DNA from: Litomosoides sigmodontis | Taxonomy: Eukaryota > Nematoda > Chromadorea > Rhabditida > Onchocercidae | NCBI GenBank assembly: GCA_963070105.1 | Contig: OY718806.1 | Coordinates: 5,229,865 to 5,293,864, forward strand | DNA length: 64,000 nucleotides | Direction: 5' to 3' | Part shown: in pieces, positions 1 through 13,594 of the stretch | Layout: every line of letters starts with the position of its first letter | Position numbering within the stretch: the stretch's first letter is position 1 | Program-made: the position numbers and the translations under genes | Notes under the pieces: generated by a model | Seen by the model: the letters and a program-made list of their open reading frames with translations, nothing else | Databases searched by the model: none | What the model was told of the DNA's origin: nothing

Positions 1-3000
1 CACATTGATGTCTTGAACTAATTTACTAATACTTTTATTTTAGAAGATGAATTTTGTTATTGATTTCGAATTTGTTGAGTTATAAGGTAACCTGAAACTG
101 TGTTCTTCGCAAATAAAATTCGAGACTCAAATGAGGTTTCCATTGCGCTTCAAGCTTACGATCACTCAGAAATGGATGTCATGTTATATGGATGTTAAAA
201 GTAAAAACGTAAATATATGGTAAATATATGCAATAAGTGCGATATTACCACATAATGATGAAGCTTCTCCAAGACAAAACACAGAAGTGAATCTTGTAGG
301 CATAAACAGATAGGGAGAGGGAGTAAAAGAGAAGAACTAATACCTCAATCCTCAGTTCTGGAATCCTGGAACACTTGAGAATTGCATTTTCCTATGGGTG
401 TCATTTCCCTTAATTAAAATCACTAAAAGCCACAGTTGTGTGAACCATCGGACTGAGGAATGCTTCAGCATTTATAATCACAGTGGTGAATCAGTTGAAA
501 GATCAAGTAGTTTCTGGAATGCAATATTCGAAAACATACTATGCCGACGAGATGTGAGAATGCTTAATGGTAGTTTAAAGCTGTAAGTAGATGCACTCGT
601 GAAAAACTAAAACACTAACAAAAGCATTGGTTGTATACACAAAGGAAATATAGATGCATATATTCAGACAAACTTGTGCTGATATATTCAACCGATCATT
701 GCAAACGCTCCCTGCAAGTTAAGTAATCGCTACATGGGGAAATGAAGACAGCACAAGTTTATTACTAAATTTGATGGTATTCGCTGTACGGAAATCTCAC
801 TACTTAGGAAGACAAACGAAGCAGTTCGCGGTGTAAAGACCTAATATTTGCACGTTGGGACCCAGTCCAATTCCCATCTCCTTTCGACCGCAACTGTGCC
901 AACACGACTAGTCTCATCATTTCATGTCGTTCTGTCTTGATGACAATTGAAATCGCCATGTCGAGAAACCCGAAGTGTAACGGGAAGTACGTTTATTATC
1001 AGTATTGTACGTAATATTCTTATCCAACCATTCATTTAAATGTAATCCATTCATCCAACACACATCGTATTCTCCCAGCCCCAAATGCTAGTTAATCCGT
1101 TGTATACAATGTGCTATGCATTGTGTTAGCACCAAACTGCTTCTCACATCTTATCAATCCATGCATGTAGCGATCACTCAGTTCACCGAGCAAGCGGCCC
1201 CCCTTATCACACATTTGGGTCATGTAACAAAGGGATGCTTCTCCTTCGACGGAAGCTGAAGATCAGATAGAGCCGTTTGAAGAGAGATTTGGGTGCGGTC
1301 GGGTTTTCTCGTCGCTATTACATTCACTGTTGTAACGAATAAGTATTCATACTAAGCTTCCACTACACTATCAACCATCAACGACCAAGCAAACTGCTCC
1401 GAACAATTCTACTTTTTCACAACACGCCATGCCAACATCTTTTTAATGAATGTAGTGGGTTCTATATACTTATTTCACGGAATCATTATGATAAAGGTAG
1501 GTTGAGTGCAATAAGGAGTTATCGCAGCTTCCCGATAATTCTAAAATTCGTGATTTTGACAGTATCATAACAAATACGCATTTTAAGCAGTAAGTAAACT
1601 TTCTTCAACCTAAATCGGTCCCAATAATCTTGGAAATAGGAACACCGAAACGTCAATCTCCTCATAAATATCTTGTCTGCAGTCAGTCTCCGGTATTTGG
1701 CGGTCGGTCGATAGCTGTTCTAATTGTTATGCTTGCCGAGACAGTCGTCCGTGCGTGCGTTTCGCAAATGTGACTTTGATGCTCTGCGTGCATTAGCTCT
1801 TGCTTTTTATTTGTTAGCGGCGGCTTTTCGTGCTAGCAAACCGACATAGCAGTTGCAACTGTCAAGGAAAATAAAGAAGAGCATGTGATGATAATTACAT
1901 CGCTCCGCGTTTCTTTAACGTGGCTTATGGCCGACGCCTCGTAATGAAATGTATTAATTCCTCTTTTAATCCTTGTTTTTGGTGTCATTTTCAGCGTGTA
2001 GATTGTTGGCGAAATTTTGCAAGGAGTTTTGAATTCTCTATAATGATACTTGCCATTATTATGATGGATGCTTGGTTGTGAATATTGGTTTCAGAGCTTA
2101 GATATTGTCTCCCTGCTGTTGACTTCATTGGTGTTGCAAACTACCAGTGAATCCGCCAGTTTTTCTTTATACTTCAGTTGTATGTCCTGATGTAGATGTA
2201 CTGATTCTCTCACCAAATCAACTTTTATGCTCTCGTATCACTACTGTCGCTCGAGATTTATTTTGCAACTCATAAGAGGACCTTTTGTCTGTTATACGAA
2301 ATTTATCAGAAATATGGTCTCTTGAAGTATGCAAATTCACAAGTAGTCAGTTCAGAAAAGTCAGCGGTTATGGATTTCATACTTATTCATTATCTGGTAA
2401 CTGGTAACTGCTCTGGTTCGTCTTTCTTATCGGCTTTTGAATTGTAAGATATGAATTAACCGTTTTCTCTCTTTAAATTTATCATCCTTCTCGAGTCTTA
2501 CCAGATTCACTTGTTCCCTTTTCAAAACAGGAGGTATTGGCAAAGATGCCAAGTTGCAACGCTTTACACGAAATAATACTATAGAAGTTGACTTTCGTGC
2601 TTGGAAATCCTTAGCCTCTAAGTCCTTCCGCTTTGTCTAAAACTGGTAGAATTTTCAAATTTCTTTTGAATTCGACGTGGAAATTAATCACATCTTAATT
2701 TATTCTATCTTACTAAATTCAGTAGTCACTAGATAATTTGAAACCAAGTTGATCAGATTGTCGAGGTTTCATCTCGTTGTTTTGGGTGTTACTGGTATGA
2801 CATAATTTTATAGAAAGCAAAGCACGTAGATCATGTTTGCTGTGCAAACTTCATTGTATTTCGTTATTAATTTTCACGGAAATAGGGAGGCTGTTATGTC
2901 ACTATGTTGTTTTCATTTCTTCCTTTTTGTCTATATGTATATAGTTTGAAGAGTGGTAAGAATTTCGATGCTATGTAGAATAGTATCGAATATCATCTGC

Positions 3001-3749
3001 AAAACCAGTTGATGAGACAGACCTGGCTGGGTTGCTCTTTTCCGTCATTCTCCCATTTTAATTCTGCTTAGTGATATCACAGAAAAATGAGGAATTTTCT
3101 CACGACTTCTTTGAACCTTTATGTTTATTCGAAATTAGTTTTTAGCTGCCGACACTACTGCAGTTGAAAAATGTGCTGTAGACGACGATGAAATTTTTAT
3201 CTGTTCTCCAGAGTTAACATTTGTTTCAAGTTTGCATGCTTGATTTCTGTTGTATTCATTTTTCAAATCTTTTTTTGGTAGGAACATTAACATTTAGAAG
3301 TTACATTACTAGTTATTGAGATTTATATGCTATTATATTTATGACATACACAGGTCCGGGTGGCTAGGTTCATATTTTCTATGAAAAATAAATTCATTAA
3401 GCATTTCAACAAACATATTTCGTCTGCTTTTGAAGTAAAACTTCTGAAATCAATATATATGTGTAAATATGTGATAACTCAGATTAAGTTTACCGTTTAC
3501 CACATTGTATTTTGCATCTCAGTTCTATGCACAACTTTTTCAATAACCATAACTGCTTGTGAACTAATCTTCTTAGCTTGATTTCACTGCAAGGTTGGAC
3601 GCAACTCTTTGTTTTAGCTTGCTTGTACAAAAGCAAATAACATTATGAAATAAATAATCTGTTTATTCAGGAAATATGCTAGCCAGGACTAGTTAATTCT
3701 GCGTTGTTTCGGATTTAGACAAAATTTGAAAGCAAGGATAGCAATTCAG
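1..3749. other. Upstream flank of the Lgl gene; no recognised gene
   Basis: I see no reading frame with family resemblance or a chain of phase-compatible exons. The stretch at about 1680-1930 is richer in CG dinucleotides than its surroundings and could hold the Lgl promoter or a 5' untranslated exon, but nothing diagnostic such as a TATA box was recognised. The short open frame at 398-586 looks random in composition. Confidence 0.4.
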
Positions 3750-4922
3750 ATGCGATATCCGATGTTGCGTTTTCTGCGGAGTCACATACATCCTGCGGGA
3801 GATTTCAGAAACGCCAATGTCCACGACTTTTTTGCTTATACTCCTGTTAGTGATGTCTGATCATTTACTCATTTCTGTTTTTAAAAACTCTTAATTCTCC
3901 TTATTTGGCTTTCTTATTCTCTTTAATTCAGTATGTTTAAAAAATTATTCATTTGTGAAATGCGATTTGAAATCCAAAACAAATAGGATGAACGTTTTCC
4001 GCATTCCGGTCGATATTTTTTTTGTTGAGGTTCGTGACATGTTTTTAATTTTCCATCTGATATAAAAAGAGATGGACAGTGCAGTATTTTCTCTTCCCTA
4101 CATTGCTCATCACGCGGTTTTTTACTCATTCTGAAAGAAAATGGGATCAAACTTTCAGAGCTTACGGCACGGATTCCCGCAATTGGTGTCATCAATGGCG
4201 TATGATTACATCCTAGGTCTCATGGCGGTGGGTACCAGTGATGGACAAGTTCGAATGTAAGTTTGAGCATATTCTTATCGAAGTTTGGCTAATTTACAAT
4301 GTGAGAAAAGAAAAACCACTGAAGTCTAAGTTGAGAAATCACCAATAAATTCTTGGGCTTACTGGAAGAGCACATATACATAATTCAAGCAGTGAGTGTC
4401 CAGAATCCATAGAAATAGGAAAGTACTAGAATAAGAGTTTGGCATTTCCTACTAATAATTGGCTTTTCTTGGCTATGAGGATGATGGACGCACTGAATTT
4501 CGGTACCTTAGAACTTGTCATGCTTTGAACAACCACGCTCATTAATTGCTTCAGTAACATTAATTTAACTTGCATTAATTTAACAAGCAGTACTGTTGGA
4601 CAGCTAAAAGGTGTTATTAGTTTGTTTCCTCTTGGATAGTATTCAGTAGCCAGAAAATTTTTATGAGAATCGCTTGAAGCTGTATAAACAATAGAAACAT
4701 AGCAGTAAGATATAAAGCAATGAAATTAGGCTTTTCATTGTTCGAACATTGCAAAATTTGTCCAAATATTTCGTTAAGACCTATGAACAGGTGCCTTATA
4801 TCGATTCATATCACGTAGCATGTATGCCAGTGATCATCATCGTAAGATTTTGAGGGTACTTGCCTAAAGTGTATCACCTACCTTATAATTGCGGTGGCAC
4901 TCGATGTCCGCGTCATTCATGT

Positions 4923-5010
<88 letters not shown>

Positions 5011-8000
5011 CTTTTTGTTTAGCTTCAGTTTCAAAAATTAATATTTGTGAAATATTGCAATTGTTCGACATAACCTGTTTTTGTGGTCATAGGTCTTAAA
5101 ATAACAAATATCCTTGGCATATTATGCTTCTTTTTTACATGTTGTACATGACGATAAACTCTCCATTCTCCTTGCTGTCATTCTTTCTCAAGTAAGACGC
5201 GCAGCACACTCGAGTGATTCTGAGCGAATGTAAGCATTTCAAGTCATTTTTTTATCTGTATTTCGGTGACTTTTTAAATATGCTTGAGAGCGTGTTCAAG
5301 CAAAGATGAAAGGTGTGCAATAAATAATATTGTGCTGCCAAACAACTCGCGTTTGCATGCTGTTTCTCGACCACATGAAAATATTCGTTGAATTTGTTCA
5401 TCGTTGTTGTATTCGTCATTCAGTAATACAGTTTGATAGAAACGCAGAGCATTTCACAATTCCGATAGTGGTTAATAAGTTGTTCCTTCCAAACCAAACT
5501 GAATATCTCTCAATCTTCATTTTGCTTTCCTGTTCTGCGGCAGTTACACATAGAAATCATTTGTCTGGGGAAGTAAGATTGGCCGTTAAAGGCAATCGCT
5601 TCTTATAGGTTTACCTTTGTTTGTTGCTTGCAAAGCTAATACGTTTTTTGGGATGGCAATCTTCCTTAACCTTTTAGTGATCAGTTGTGTTATCTAGTGG
5701 TTTAATGAATGTAAACCTCTTAATCTTTTTGCATATTTTTTCAAAGGGTGAAACAAATCTTGGTGCCTCTTTTCTCTTCATTACTGTAATTTTATAAAGG
5801 ATCTCAAAAATTATTCAGATCTCATGAACTTTAATCTTCTGTAAAAGGTGATTAAATTATTTTATTAAACAAACACTTGTTATTTAGGAGCTCGGATATA
5901 AGGTTATTTTGCAATCATAACCTTGATTGAGAGATATAGAAAAAATTTAGCATCAAGCAAATTTTAGAGAATGCATTAGTTAGAAGTTAAGTGTGATATT
6001 TTTGTTTTTTATTGCAATAAAATATGATAATTATAGATTCGGAGCAGAAAACGTGGAATGGAGTTCAACGACACCTCGAAGTACCCCCATTGCTCATATG
6101 TACTTTGCTGCGGGCCTGGGTACTCTTATAGTTCTCTGCTCAGATCAGTCTTTTCATAAATTTCAAATTGCTGGTGACATAATTGAGCGCACCACTGCTA
6201 CTACTGAAGATAGGTAATTATTTGTACTGTGGCGAACATAAACTTCTTTTACTAAGATTTCTAAAATTTTCTTCGGTAATAAATCGGCCTTGAACACTAC
6301 CATAAAAAGCAAAACACCGGTCTTTGAAAATCAAAACGTTTTGCTAACTAACCGCAAGAAACTTTCAGGCATTTTTATATTTTCATTTTATGCTTAGGTT
6401 AAAACGAATAACATGCTGTGAAATGCAAAATGTGCAAGACCCATCGAATGCCCGTCTATTCATTGGTACTATCACTGGTAATATATTTGGGTTATGCGCT
6501 GCTTCTCTCGACTTCTCCGAAGTATTACTTTTTGAGGAGACAATTCTGAAAAGGTTGATGGTTGTGATTTCGAACAGCACTGTTTTCTTTTTGTAACTTT
6601 TAAAATCAAATTTCATGATTAATGAAGTGCGATACCCGTGATACATCTCTTACAATTATCTTATTTTCAGCATCAATCCTTCAAAAGACGTTGAAAGGTC
6701 CGCTAATCAGATTATAGTGAACCCAACTGATGCTACTCAAGTCCTCATTGCATTCAGTAATCATATTATTGTTCATTACAATTTGCTGAACAGTGAGGTG
6801 CTGCACTATTGGACTGTTCAGCAAACAATTACTGTATGTTATTTATTTTTATTACTTTTTAGTGTTGTTTTAAGCTTTAAACGTGCAGTTAAACAGTTCG
6901 CTGACAAAGTTCATGCATCCTATCTTGTATCTAAATTCTAGTCGCCTATCCTACTCCAACTGCTCAATTGTTAATGCACTGTGAGTCTATGTAGTGCAGT
7001 TTTATATGATGAAGTGGGCAAGAGCGCTTTGTTATTGTATTTCAAACAGATTATTACCACTTATAAACGTTTTGACTGCGAAACAAGCTAATGTTTTTGT
7101 TTTTATTTTGTTGTCTGTTTTGTTACCAATTTAAGGAATTCGCTCAATAAGTTTGCATTGGTTTGATCTCATTACATTTTACAATTACCATACCAATTTT
7201 AGCTTTTAAAGTTTCTTAATTTGAGCATTTTCAGAGTTTAGCATGGCATGTTGACGGAGAATATTTCATTTGTTCTCATAGTGACGGTTCGTTGAGCACA
7301 TGGAGGATTCAATGCATGGAACCTGTGGAAGTATGTGTAATACCATTCGGTCCTTTTCCATGTACTTCTATTAACAAAGTACGGTGGATATGTGCATCCA
7401 GGTATAATATAACACTTATTCTTTGTTCAGAAATGCATTGTCGTTTACTTAGTTTTTATAAAATCATTGACAGCTACATGAGTTCATCAGTATTTTAGTA
7501 ACAGTAAAGGTCTTCTAGCTTTTTGCTTTCATTTGCTAAGCATTGTTTAATGTATCGGATGACATTGTTGGTAGTAGCCTTGTGGAATGTATGTTGCTAT
7601 TTAGTCATCCGTCTCCGATTAAGTTATATACGGGCGGAATGCCACGTGCTTCTCATGGCGATCGCTACACATTAACAGCAATGAGAGGCGATAAAATGGT
7701 AGTATTCGACTTTGGTAGCGCCGTTATTGACTTTCTTGTTGTACCTTCACTACAGAACCAAAAAGGTAATGTGTTTTCTTAGTGTTTACGATTCAAACTT
7801 TCAAATTCACTGATCAAACAAAATACATTGTAGATTTGCTACCGTGTTGATAGTTTTTATCAGTAATATTTTATAAGGAAAGATAATTATCAGCTTCTTA
7901 ATTAAGCGACTTACGTTATTCAAATGCTTAACAATGAGATACAATTTACACACTTCTTCAGATGTCGGACACGACTATCTGCAGTATTTTATAGCCTCGA

Positions 8001-11000
8001 AGGGAATCATTCTAAGATTTCTTTGACATCCTAAATCATGGTGTATAAAAAAGAGTAGATCTCAGTTCATCATGCCTGAGTCATTCACAACTTTTTCATT
8101 TTCTTGTTATTAAAATTTGAACATAGAAATATTGATAATGAAATAATAATAATAATAATAAGAGTCTAACAATAATAATGCTATTTATCACTTGCAGATG
8201 CAGACTACAAGAATTGTTTGGCACTGATGGTACTTTGTGAACAGGAACTTGTCTGTATAGATTTGACTGATGGGAACTGGCCGCTTCTTAATTTGCCGTA
8301 TTTGCAGCCGATTCATTCATCTCAGATTACATGTGTTATGCACTATTCCAATATTGAAGAACATGTGTGGAAGGTAATACAAATATATCAGCTTTTTTCC
8401 TTCTTCTATTTATTATGTATATAACATTATTTATAACCAGAGAACCACTTAAGTAATTCCTTTAACTTGTATTGTAGGGACTGATTAAGGCTAGCGAAGC
8501 TCAAAATAAATTGTCATCCAAATGTAAGTGGCCTGTTCACGCTGGTGGCAATGCGCAGACACCTGCTCCTTGTGCTGCTACGAATGCGGAAAAACGGCAA
8601 CTTTTAATTACAGGGTAAGTTATCTGTCACAAGTGAAGATGTTCTTTATTCAGTAAATCTGTAGTGAATATTCAGGATGAATTTCTTTTGTCTAACTCTA
8701 GAATGTTCTTTCGTATTCTTCCGTTTTCGATTCAATCTCCTACTTAGATTTTTAAATTCATTATCGTCTGTATTTTAAAATTTCGACTGAGATTTAGCAA
8801 ATGGTATATTTTTTGAAGACACGAGGATGGTACTGTGAAGTTCTGGTCAACTGGTTCCGTCAGTTTGCGTTATTTGTTGAAAATTAATACTGCAGAAGAA
8901 TTTGAGGGCTGCGTTTCGTTAGGGAGTGACACCGATGGAGCAAAATATGAATCTGAAAGTTAGTTATTTTTTATTTGTCTTCAACAAATCAAAGGCTTGC
9001 TAAAGCATATTACAGCAAAAGTTTGTGAAATATAGATGCAAAGTTAATGATGTTATGTTTTATTAGAAAAATTATTTTTTTTAAAATACTTTGTTGAAGT
9101 GTTGGTTCTCAAAAATAAAATGGAAGTAGAGAATGCTGAATTTTCAGGTAGTTCAATTGAAATTTCCAGTAGCGGAGCATCCGATGAAGACTCCAATGAA
9201 ATTACCGATTGGCCTCCTTTTCGAAAGGTCTTTTTTTTGTTTCACAGTCAAGATCGCCTGATAGATGATATATGCTCAGTGTATCTGTATTTAATTTTAA
9301 GGTTGGAACATATGATCCATTTTGTGACGATCCACGTTTAGCTATACAGAAAGTGTGTTTCGATGTGAACAGCGGACAGCTAGCAATAGGGGGTCGTGCC
9401 GGCCATGTCATCGTATATGATTTGGATGATGAATCATCGGTAAGATTTTAAGTAGATTTCAGTTATTCTTGAATGATTGTTGTATTTATTCATTGCCAAT
9501 GCAAACATAGAAATTTAGGCAGAAATGACCGTAATGCGAGGAGAATATGAGGTTACAGAAAAGTCAAAGTTGCCAACGAACATCAACCACCAAGCTTTGT
9601 CTCCTCGACGAGTTCCATTGACATATGGAGTTGGATATCAGCCTTTCAAAATTAATCAAAACCGAAGGTCTGTTGCTAAAATTGGTTTCAGCATGCTTTT
9701 TGCTGATTGGTGTTGGTGCGCAGAAGATGTCGAGGGTTTTCGATGTAAGAGAGCATCTGTACATCTGATGAGTTAGCGACTTTGACTATCTGCTAGTGTG
9801 GTGAAAAAAAAAGTGAAAACTATTATCTAATTAATGTCTAATTTAAAACTGCACTCGACCTGCATTTAATAATGTTTTTAGCTATCTTATTCAGTTACGT
9901 CCAGCAGTTGCAATAACAGCAGTAGCATCTCTTCGGTCACGCAATCTTTTAGCATTTGGATGCGAGTACGGCTTTATAATGTGTGATTTGAGAAGTCAAG
10001 TGACGCTTATATCCAGATCTTTGATTTCTTTAAAGGGTTTGTTTATCTACCAATAAATTTTATGAATGTTAAGGTTTGTAATCTTCAGTTTTCCGAAAAA
10101 AAAGTTCTTTCAGTTTGGAGTTTTGAGGTAGATTATGAGTAAGAATGAGTTTATAATTTGTCTTCATTTGATTTCATTATTCTAACAGTGACTGTGGAAA
10201 TAGAGTTGCGTTAGAATTGACAGCATTGCGAAAATCGGTTGTTTATTCTACGTTGATTTTGAATGATTTTGTTGTTGATTCTATTCCTATCCTAATACTG
10301 TTTTTTTGGTATAGGTGCTCACGAAACTAATGCGTTAAAGTTAAGTGAGAGGTGGCAAGTTACTCATCATTAGGGCATGAATCGCTTTAATCAAGCACCC
10401 AAATCAGTATAAGTATTGAATTTATTACAGAATTAACAGACGGAAGTACATTGTCGAGATTTAAAAGTATGAAAAAGTCGATCCGTCAGTCTTTTCGTCG
10501 CAAGAAAAAAGTTCCACAAGTATTTTCTTGAAATGTTTCGCAAAGTTTGAGCCGAAACGTATCATGACATCAAATAAATTTTGAATTTTTTTTGGTATAT
10601 TAGGTTTATTCAGACAATCTATCAATTTCATATGAAATAATTATCAATTTTACATGAAATAATTATTAAGATACCATCAATTTAGGATGGAACTCATTCT
10701 ACTGAACAAGCGTGCTCAGCAACTAATGATGAACTCGTTGAAATGAGACCTGTTGAACGTCAAATTATTTCTCGAGCCGAGGCATCTCTTAACGGTAATT
10801 TTTCATTATTTCCTTTTACTGAAAGAAATAAAACAGCTTTCATTTTTATAATGGCTTTGGTCAACAATTATGCATATTATATTCAGTTGGTGATCCTGCT
10901 GTTTCTACGGTTCGAGTACTTAGGTTCTTCCATACAAACATCCTTTCCACCGCTTCTCGCACCGACAGCCTTTGGATTGGAACAAATGGTGGTATGTTTA

Positions 11001-12490
11001 TTTATAACTTTTATAATAAGTTGTTTTGCATTTTTTGATATCAGTGGTCTTGTAACGTTTATTATTATTTTGATCAGATAACAATAGACATAATAAAAAT
11101 GTAAATATAAGTTGATGTTTTTAGGGGTGATATTTGCTTATGCAATATCAGATGATGCATTAAAACCAGAAGACGTTTGTGTTCTCGTGAAGGAAGTGCA
11201 CTTGCAACATCGAGCTCCAGTTATTGACTTCACCTGTGCAACCGTTGATGGATCTCAGATTATAAAGGTGCGGTATTGTGAATTCTCACACGCTAACAAA
11301 TTTCAAGAGTATTGCCTTTTCATATCTATTTTTAACAGTGAAACACTTCAGGGTTTGTCAGGTGCAGAAAGACTAATCATTTATACCGAAGAGCAAATCA
11401 AAACGTTCGTACTTCCAACAATGAAAGCAACCAGATTTCGGTATAAATTTACAGGTGTGGAAGGTTCAAGAATTAGAAAGGCACAACTTCTTACATTGCG
11501 ATCAGCAACAAGTACATCATTTAATAGTTTTAATGTTTTAAATTGATCTTTTGCGAAAATAAGTAAGTCCCCAAACACTTGCTTATTTTCTCGTATTTAT
11601 ATTTTTAACCGCCTTAATTCAATCGGACTCTCTTAATTCAAGAAGCATTGGTCTCTCAGGAAGTCGAAAACTTCTTTTATTATCCTGTTTTGTTCATCGA
11701 CATTGCTGCTGCTGTTTATCATACGCTTATAAAATTTAAAGACAAACATGTTTCCTTTTTACTCCCCTGCTTAGTACGTTTTTTATATAACTATGGCTCA
11801 ACTGTGGTGTAGAAAATAATATGGTTATTAAAAAAAATTTTTTCAGTTCGATAACAGCTTCGATTCTCAACTGTAGTTACCTTTCATTTGATCAAACTAC
11901 ATATTATGTTTTCCAGTGCCTTCTATAGTCATTATTTTTCAGATCGAAAGTTGTATGAAAAATTCATTATCGTCATCACTAATCAGGGCGAATTATTTTT
12001 GTTTTCTGCGATAACTATTAAACAGTACCGGAAAATTCACTTCACAAAGGTATTTTTGTTTAATTTCATACAAATCAAGGCGAATTGTTTCTGTGTTCTG
12101 GTTAGCTATTATGTAATTATACAATTAAAATTGACGAACATGTTTATTAAAACTCGAGTTTCTAACCTTCAATTATACACACAGCGCATATGCATTTCAT
12201 ATTCGTTGTATGCCTAAAGCATATGACAAACGAGTCATAAACATTGAAGCCGAAATAAGTGAAGTTTATACTAATATCTTCACGACTTCGGTGATTCTCT
12301 GCATACTTCAGTAGATTTACAGGCTTCTGACGTTGAAGGAATCGCTTCAGCTGTTTTGTCTGAAAACGGTGAAATATTTTTTCTACGTCCAGGTGCTAGT
12401 GAATTTCAACGCGCCTCTGTTTCAGCTCTGCGGCATAATAATTTGATATCACCTCTTAGAGACAGCGATTTCCCAAAATTTAATTATTAG
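3750..12490 (+). CDS. lgl-1: Lethal giant larvae (Lgl/LLGL) homologue, WD-repeat polarity protein
   Basis: Cytoplasmic/cortical scaffold of basolateral polarity, excluded from the apical cortex by aPKC phosphorylation and related to tomosyn. Twenty-one exons in phase: 3750-3845, 4159-4256, 6037-6213, 6398-6553, 6671-6833, 7235-7401, 7605-7765, 8198-8373, 8478-8614, 8819-8958, 9148-9227, 9302-9439, 9519-9667, 9882-10036, 10431-10519, 10686-10794, 10887-10991, 11125-11267, 11352-11511, 11943-12049, 12323-12490; about 957 residues. Seen: start MLRFL (second ATG at 3762) and FFAYTP matching the family N terminus; HGFPQLVSSMAYD; FGPFPCTSINKVRW; GGMPRASHGDRY; WPLLNLPYLQPIHSSQITC; LLITGHEDGTVKFW; TDWPPFRKVGTYDPFCDDPR; the phosphorylation block at residues 673-691; a C-terminal SEFQR motif near the stop. 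The family's unstructured C-terminal tail is absent. The junction 12049/12323 is the least certain. The acceptor ending at 3749 directly precedes the first ATG, fitting trans-splicing. The intron at 4257-6036 carries a (TA)n tract. Confidence 0.95.
4926..5009. repeat. (TA)n microsatellite
   Basis: About 80 bp of near-perfect TA dinucleotides inside the second Lgl intron. Open frames through it encode only alternating Ile/Tyr and are artefacts. Confidence 0.97.
8140..8161. repeat. (AAT)n microsatellite
   Basis: Short run of AAT trinucleotides in the intron preceding the Lgl exon at 8198. Confidence 0.85.
10454..10510 (+). other. aPKC phosphorylation / membrane-binding basic block of Lgl
   Basis: This part of exon 15 encodes a basic, serine-containing stretch, LSRFKSMKKSIRQSFRRKKK. 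Serines at predicted residues 673, 677, 681 and 685 are spaced every four residues among Lys/Arg. In Drosophila Lgl and mammalian LLGL1/2 the equivalent serines are phosphorylated by aPKC, and the basic residues bind membrane phosphoinositides. All the key features are kept, so the protein should respond to aPKC; that is inferred from the family. Confidence 0.93.
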
Positions 12491-13594
12491 TTTCTAAATT
12501 TGTAAATTTCTAAGTGGTTTCGTTGTTTATCTTTGTTATTTTTTGTCGTTCGAAAGAAAGAAAGTGCTCTTAGAGTGCATTTGTATTCTTTTTTTGTTAG
12601 CTATGAGCATTTTTTTACAATGCAAAGACTCAAAGTTCGATCACATCGAAGTTTAGAGACGTCTGGAGAATAAATTTCTGTTTGAATCTACTTATGCCCA
12701 GCCATATCCTTTCTTTTTTCACCACAAGTTGTTTGTTCCTGTGAACAATTGTGTATTGACTTCTCTTTCTGTTAGGTCTGTTTGATATATAATTACTTAC
12801 AGAAGAGTTACCAGATGCAGAATCAGGTAAATATGCATGTGTATTTTCATACATTTGTAATTTGTTATGATTGTAAATTTAGAGATGTTACATATTTTTT
12901 CGATGACAGGTAAAATTTCAGGTTCATACCTATGTTCATTTTCATCTTCAAATTGAACTTAGAATTATTTCTTTTCATTATATCATGTTTCAGTGATTGA
13001 CGTGATGTATTGTCATATGAACTACAGAACTTCGCGTGGTCATTAATGATGTTAACCCATGTTTTTGATATTTTTGACTCATTTGTTTTTTTTTCAGGTT
13101 TTTTGTTTACACAAGATAGTGGTGTTAATTGATTGATTAGCGAAGTGTGGGTGATTCGAGCAATTAAGTGGATTTCCAACATATAATTTGCCTAATAAAT
13201 CTGTGATTTCACTACATCGAGCGTGTAAAGCATTGTTAAAGAATGTCTAGACAGTTATAGAAAAAATCAACTTGAGTGTTGACAGATTCTGTTTAACGAA
13301 GGAAAATGGGGTAGGGGAGATGCTTAGATTTCCTTGGGTATTATAGGCGTAAAAATTAAGATGCACTAGCGTACATTCTGCGATTAGTGGGAGTACTCGA
13401 AGTTTGTTATTCTCTTTAAAGGCTGCAATTATTAATTTTGATTTTTGTGTGACGAGTGGTGCTATTGTAAAGAGCAAGCCTTGGGCATGGTACGAAGTAT
13501 TGCAATAGTTACTAACGGAAGAGTGGCATTCGCCCAGAGAGGTGTAGTGAGGAAGATTTTAAAAAAGTAAGCGCAATTTCACTTTACATAGTAG
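12491..13594. other. Convergent 3' intergenic region
   Basis: Holds the 3' ends of the plus-strand Lgl gene and the minus-strand Ly6-like gene. Apart from the AATAAA at 12669 nothing was recognised; minus-strand open frames at 12630-12854, 12865-13182 and 13247-13477 lack family features. Confidence 0.5.
12669..12674 (+). other. Candidate polyadenylation signal of the Lgl gene
   Basis: AATAAA about 180 bases after the Lgl stop codon. It is the first canonical hexamer I see on the coding strand downstream and would give a 3' UTR of normal nematode length. Confidence 0.5.

Noticed and set aside
4141..4158. ATG at 4141 as the Lgl start
   Set aside because: It is in frame, but the exon at 3750-3845 supplies the conserved N terminus (MLRFL..., FFAYTP) and its donor joins in phase to the acceptor ending at 4158.
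3923..4195. Minus-strand 90-codon frame
   Set aside because: It overlaps the antisense of the conserved Lgl exon at 4159-4256 and has no family features.
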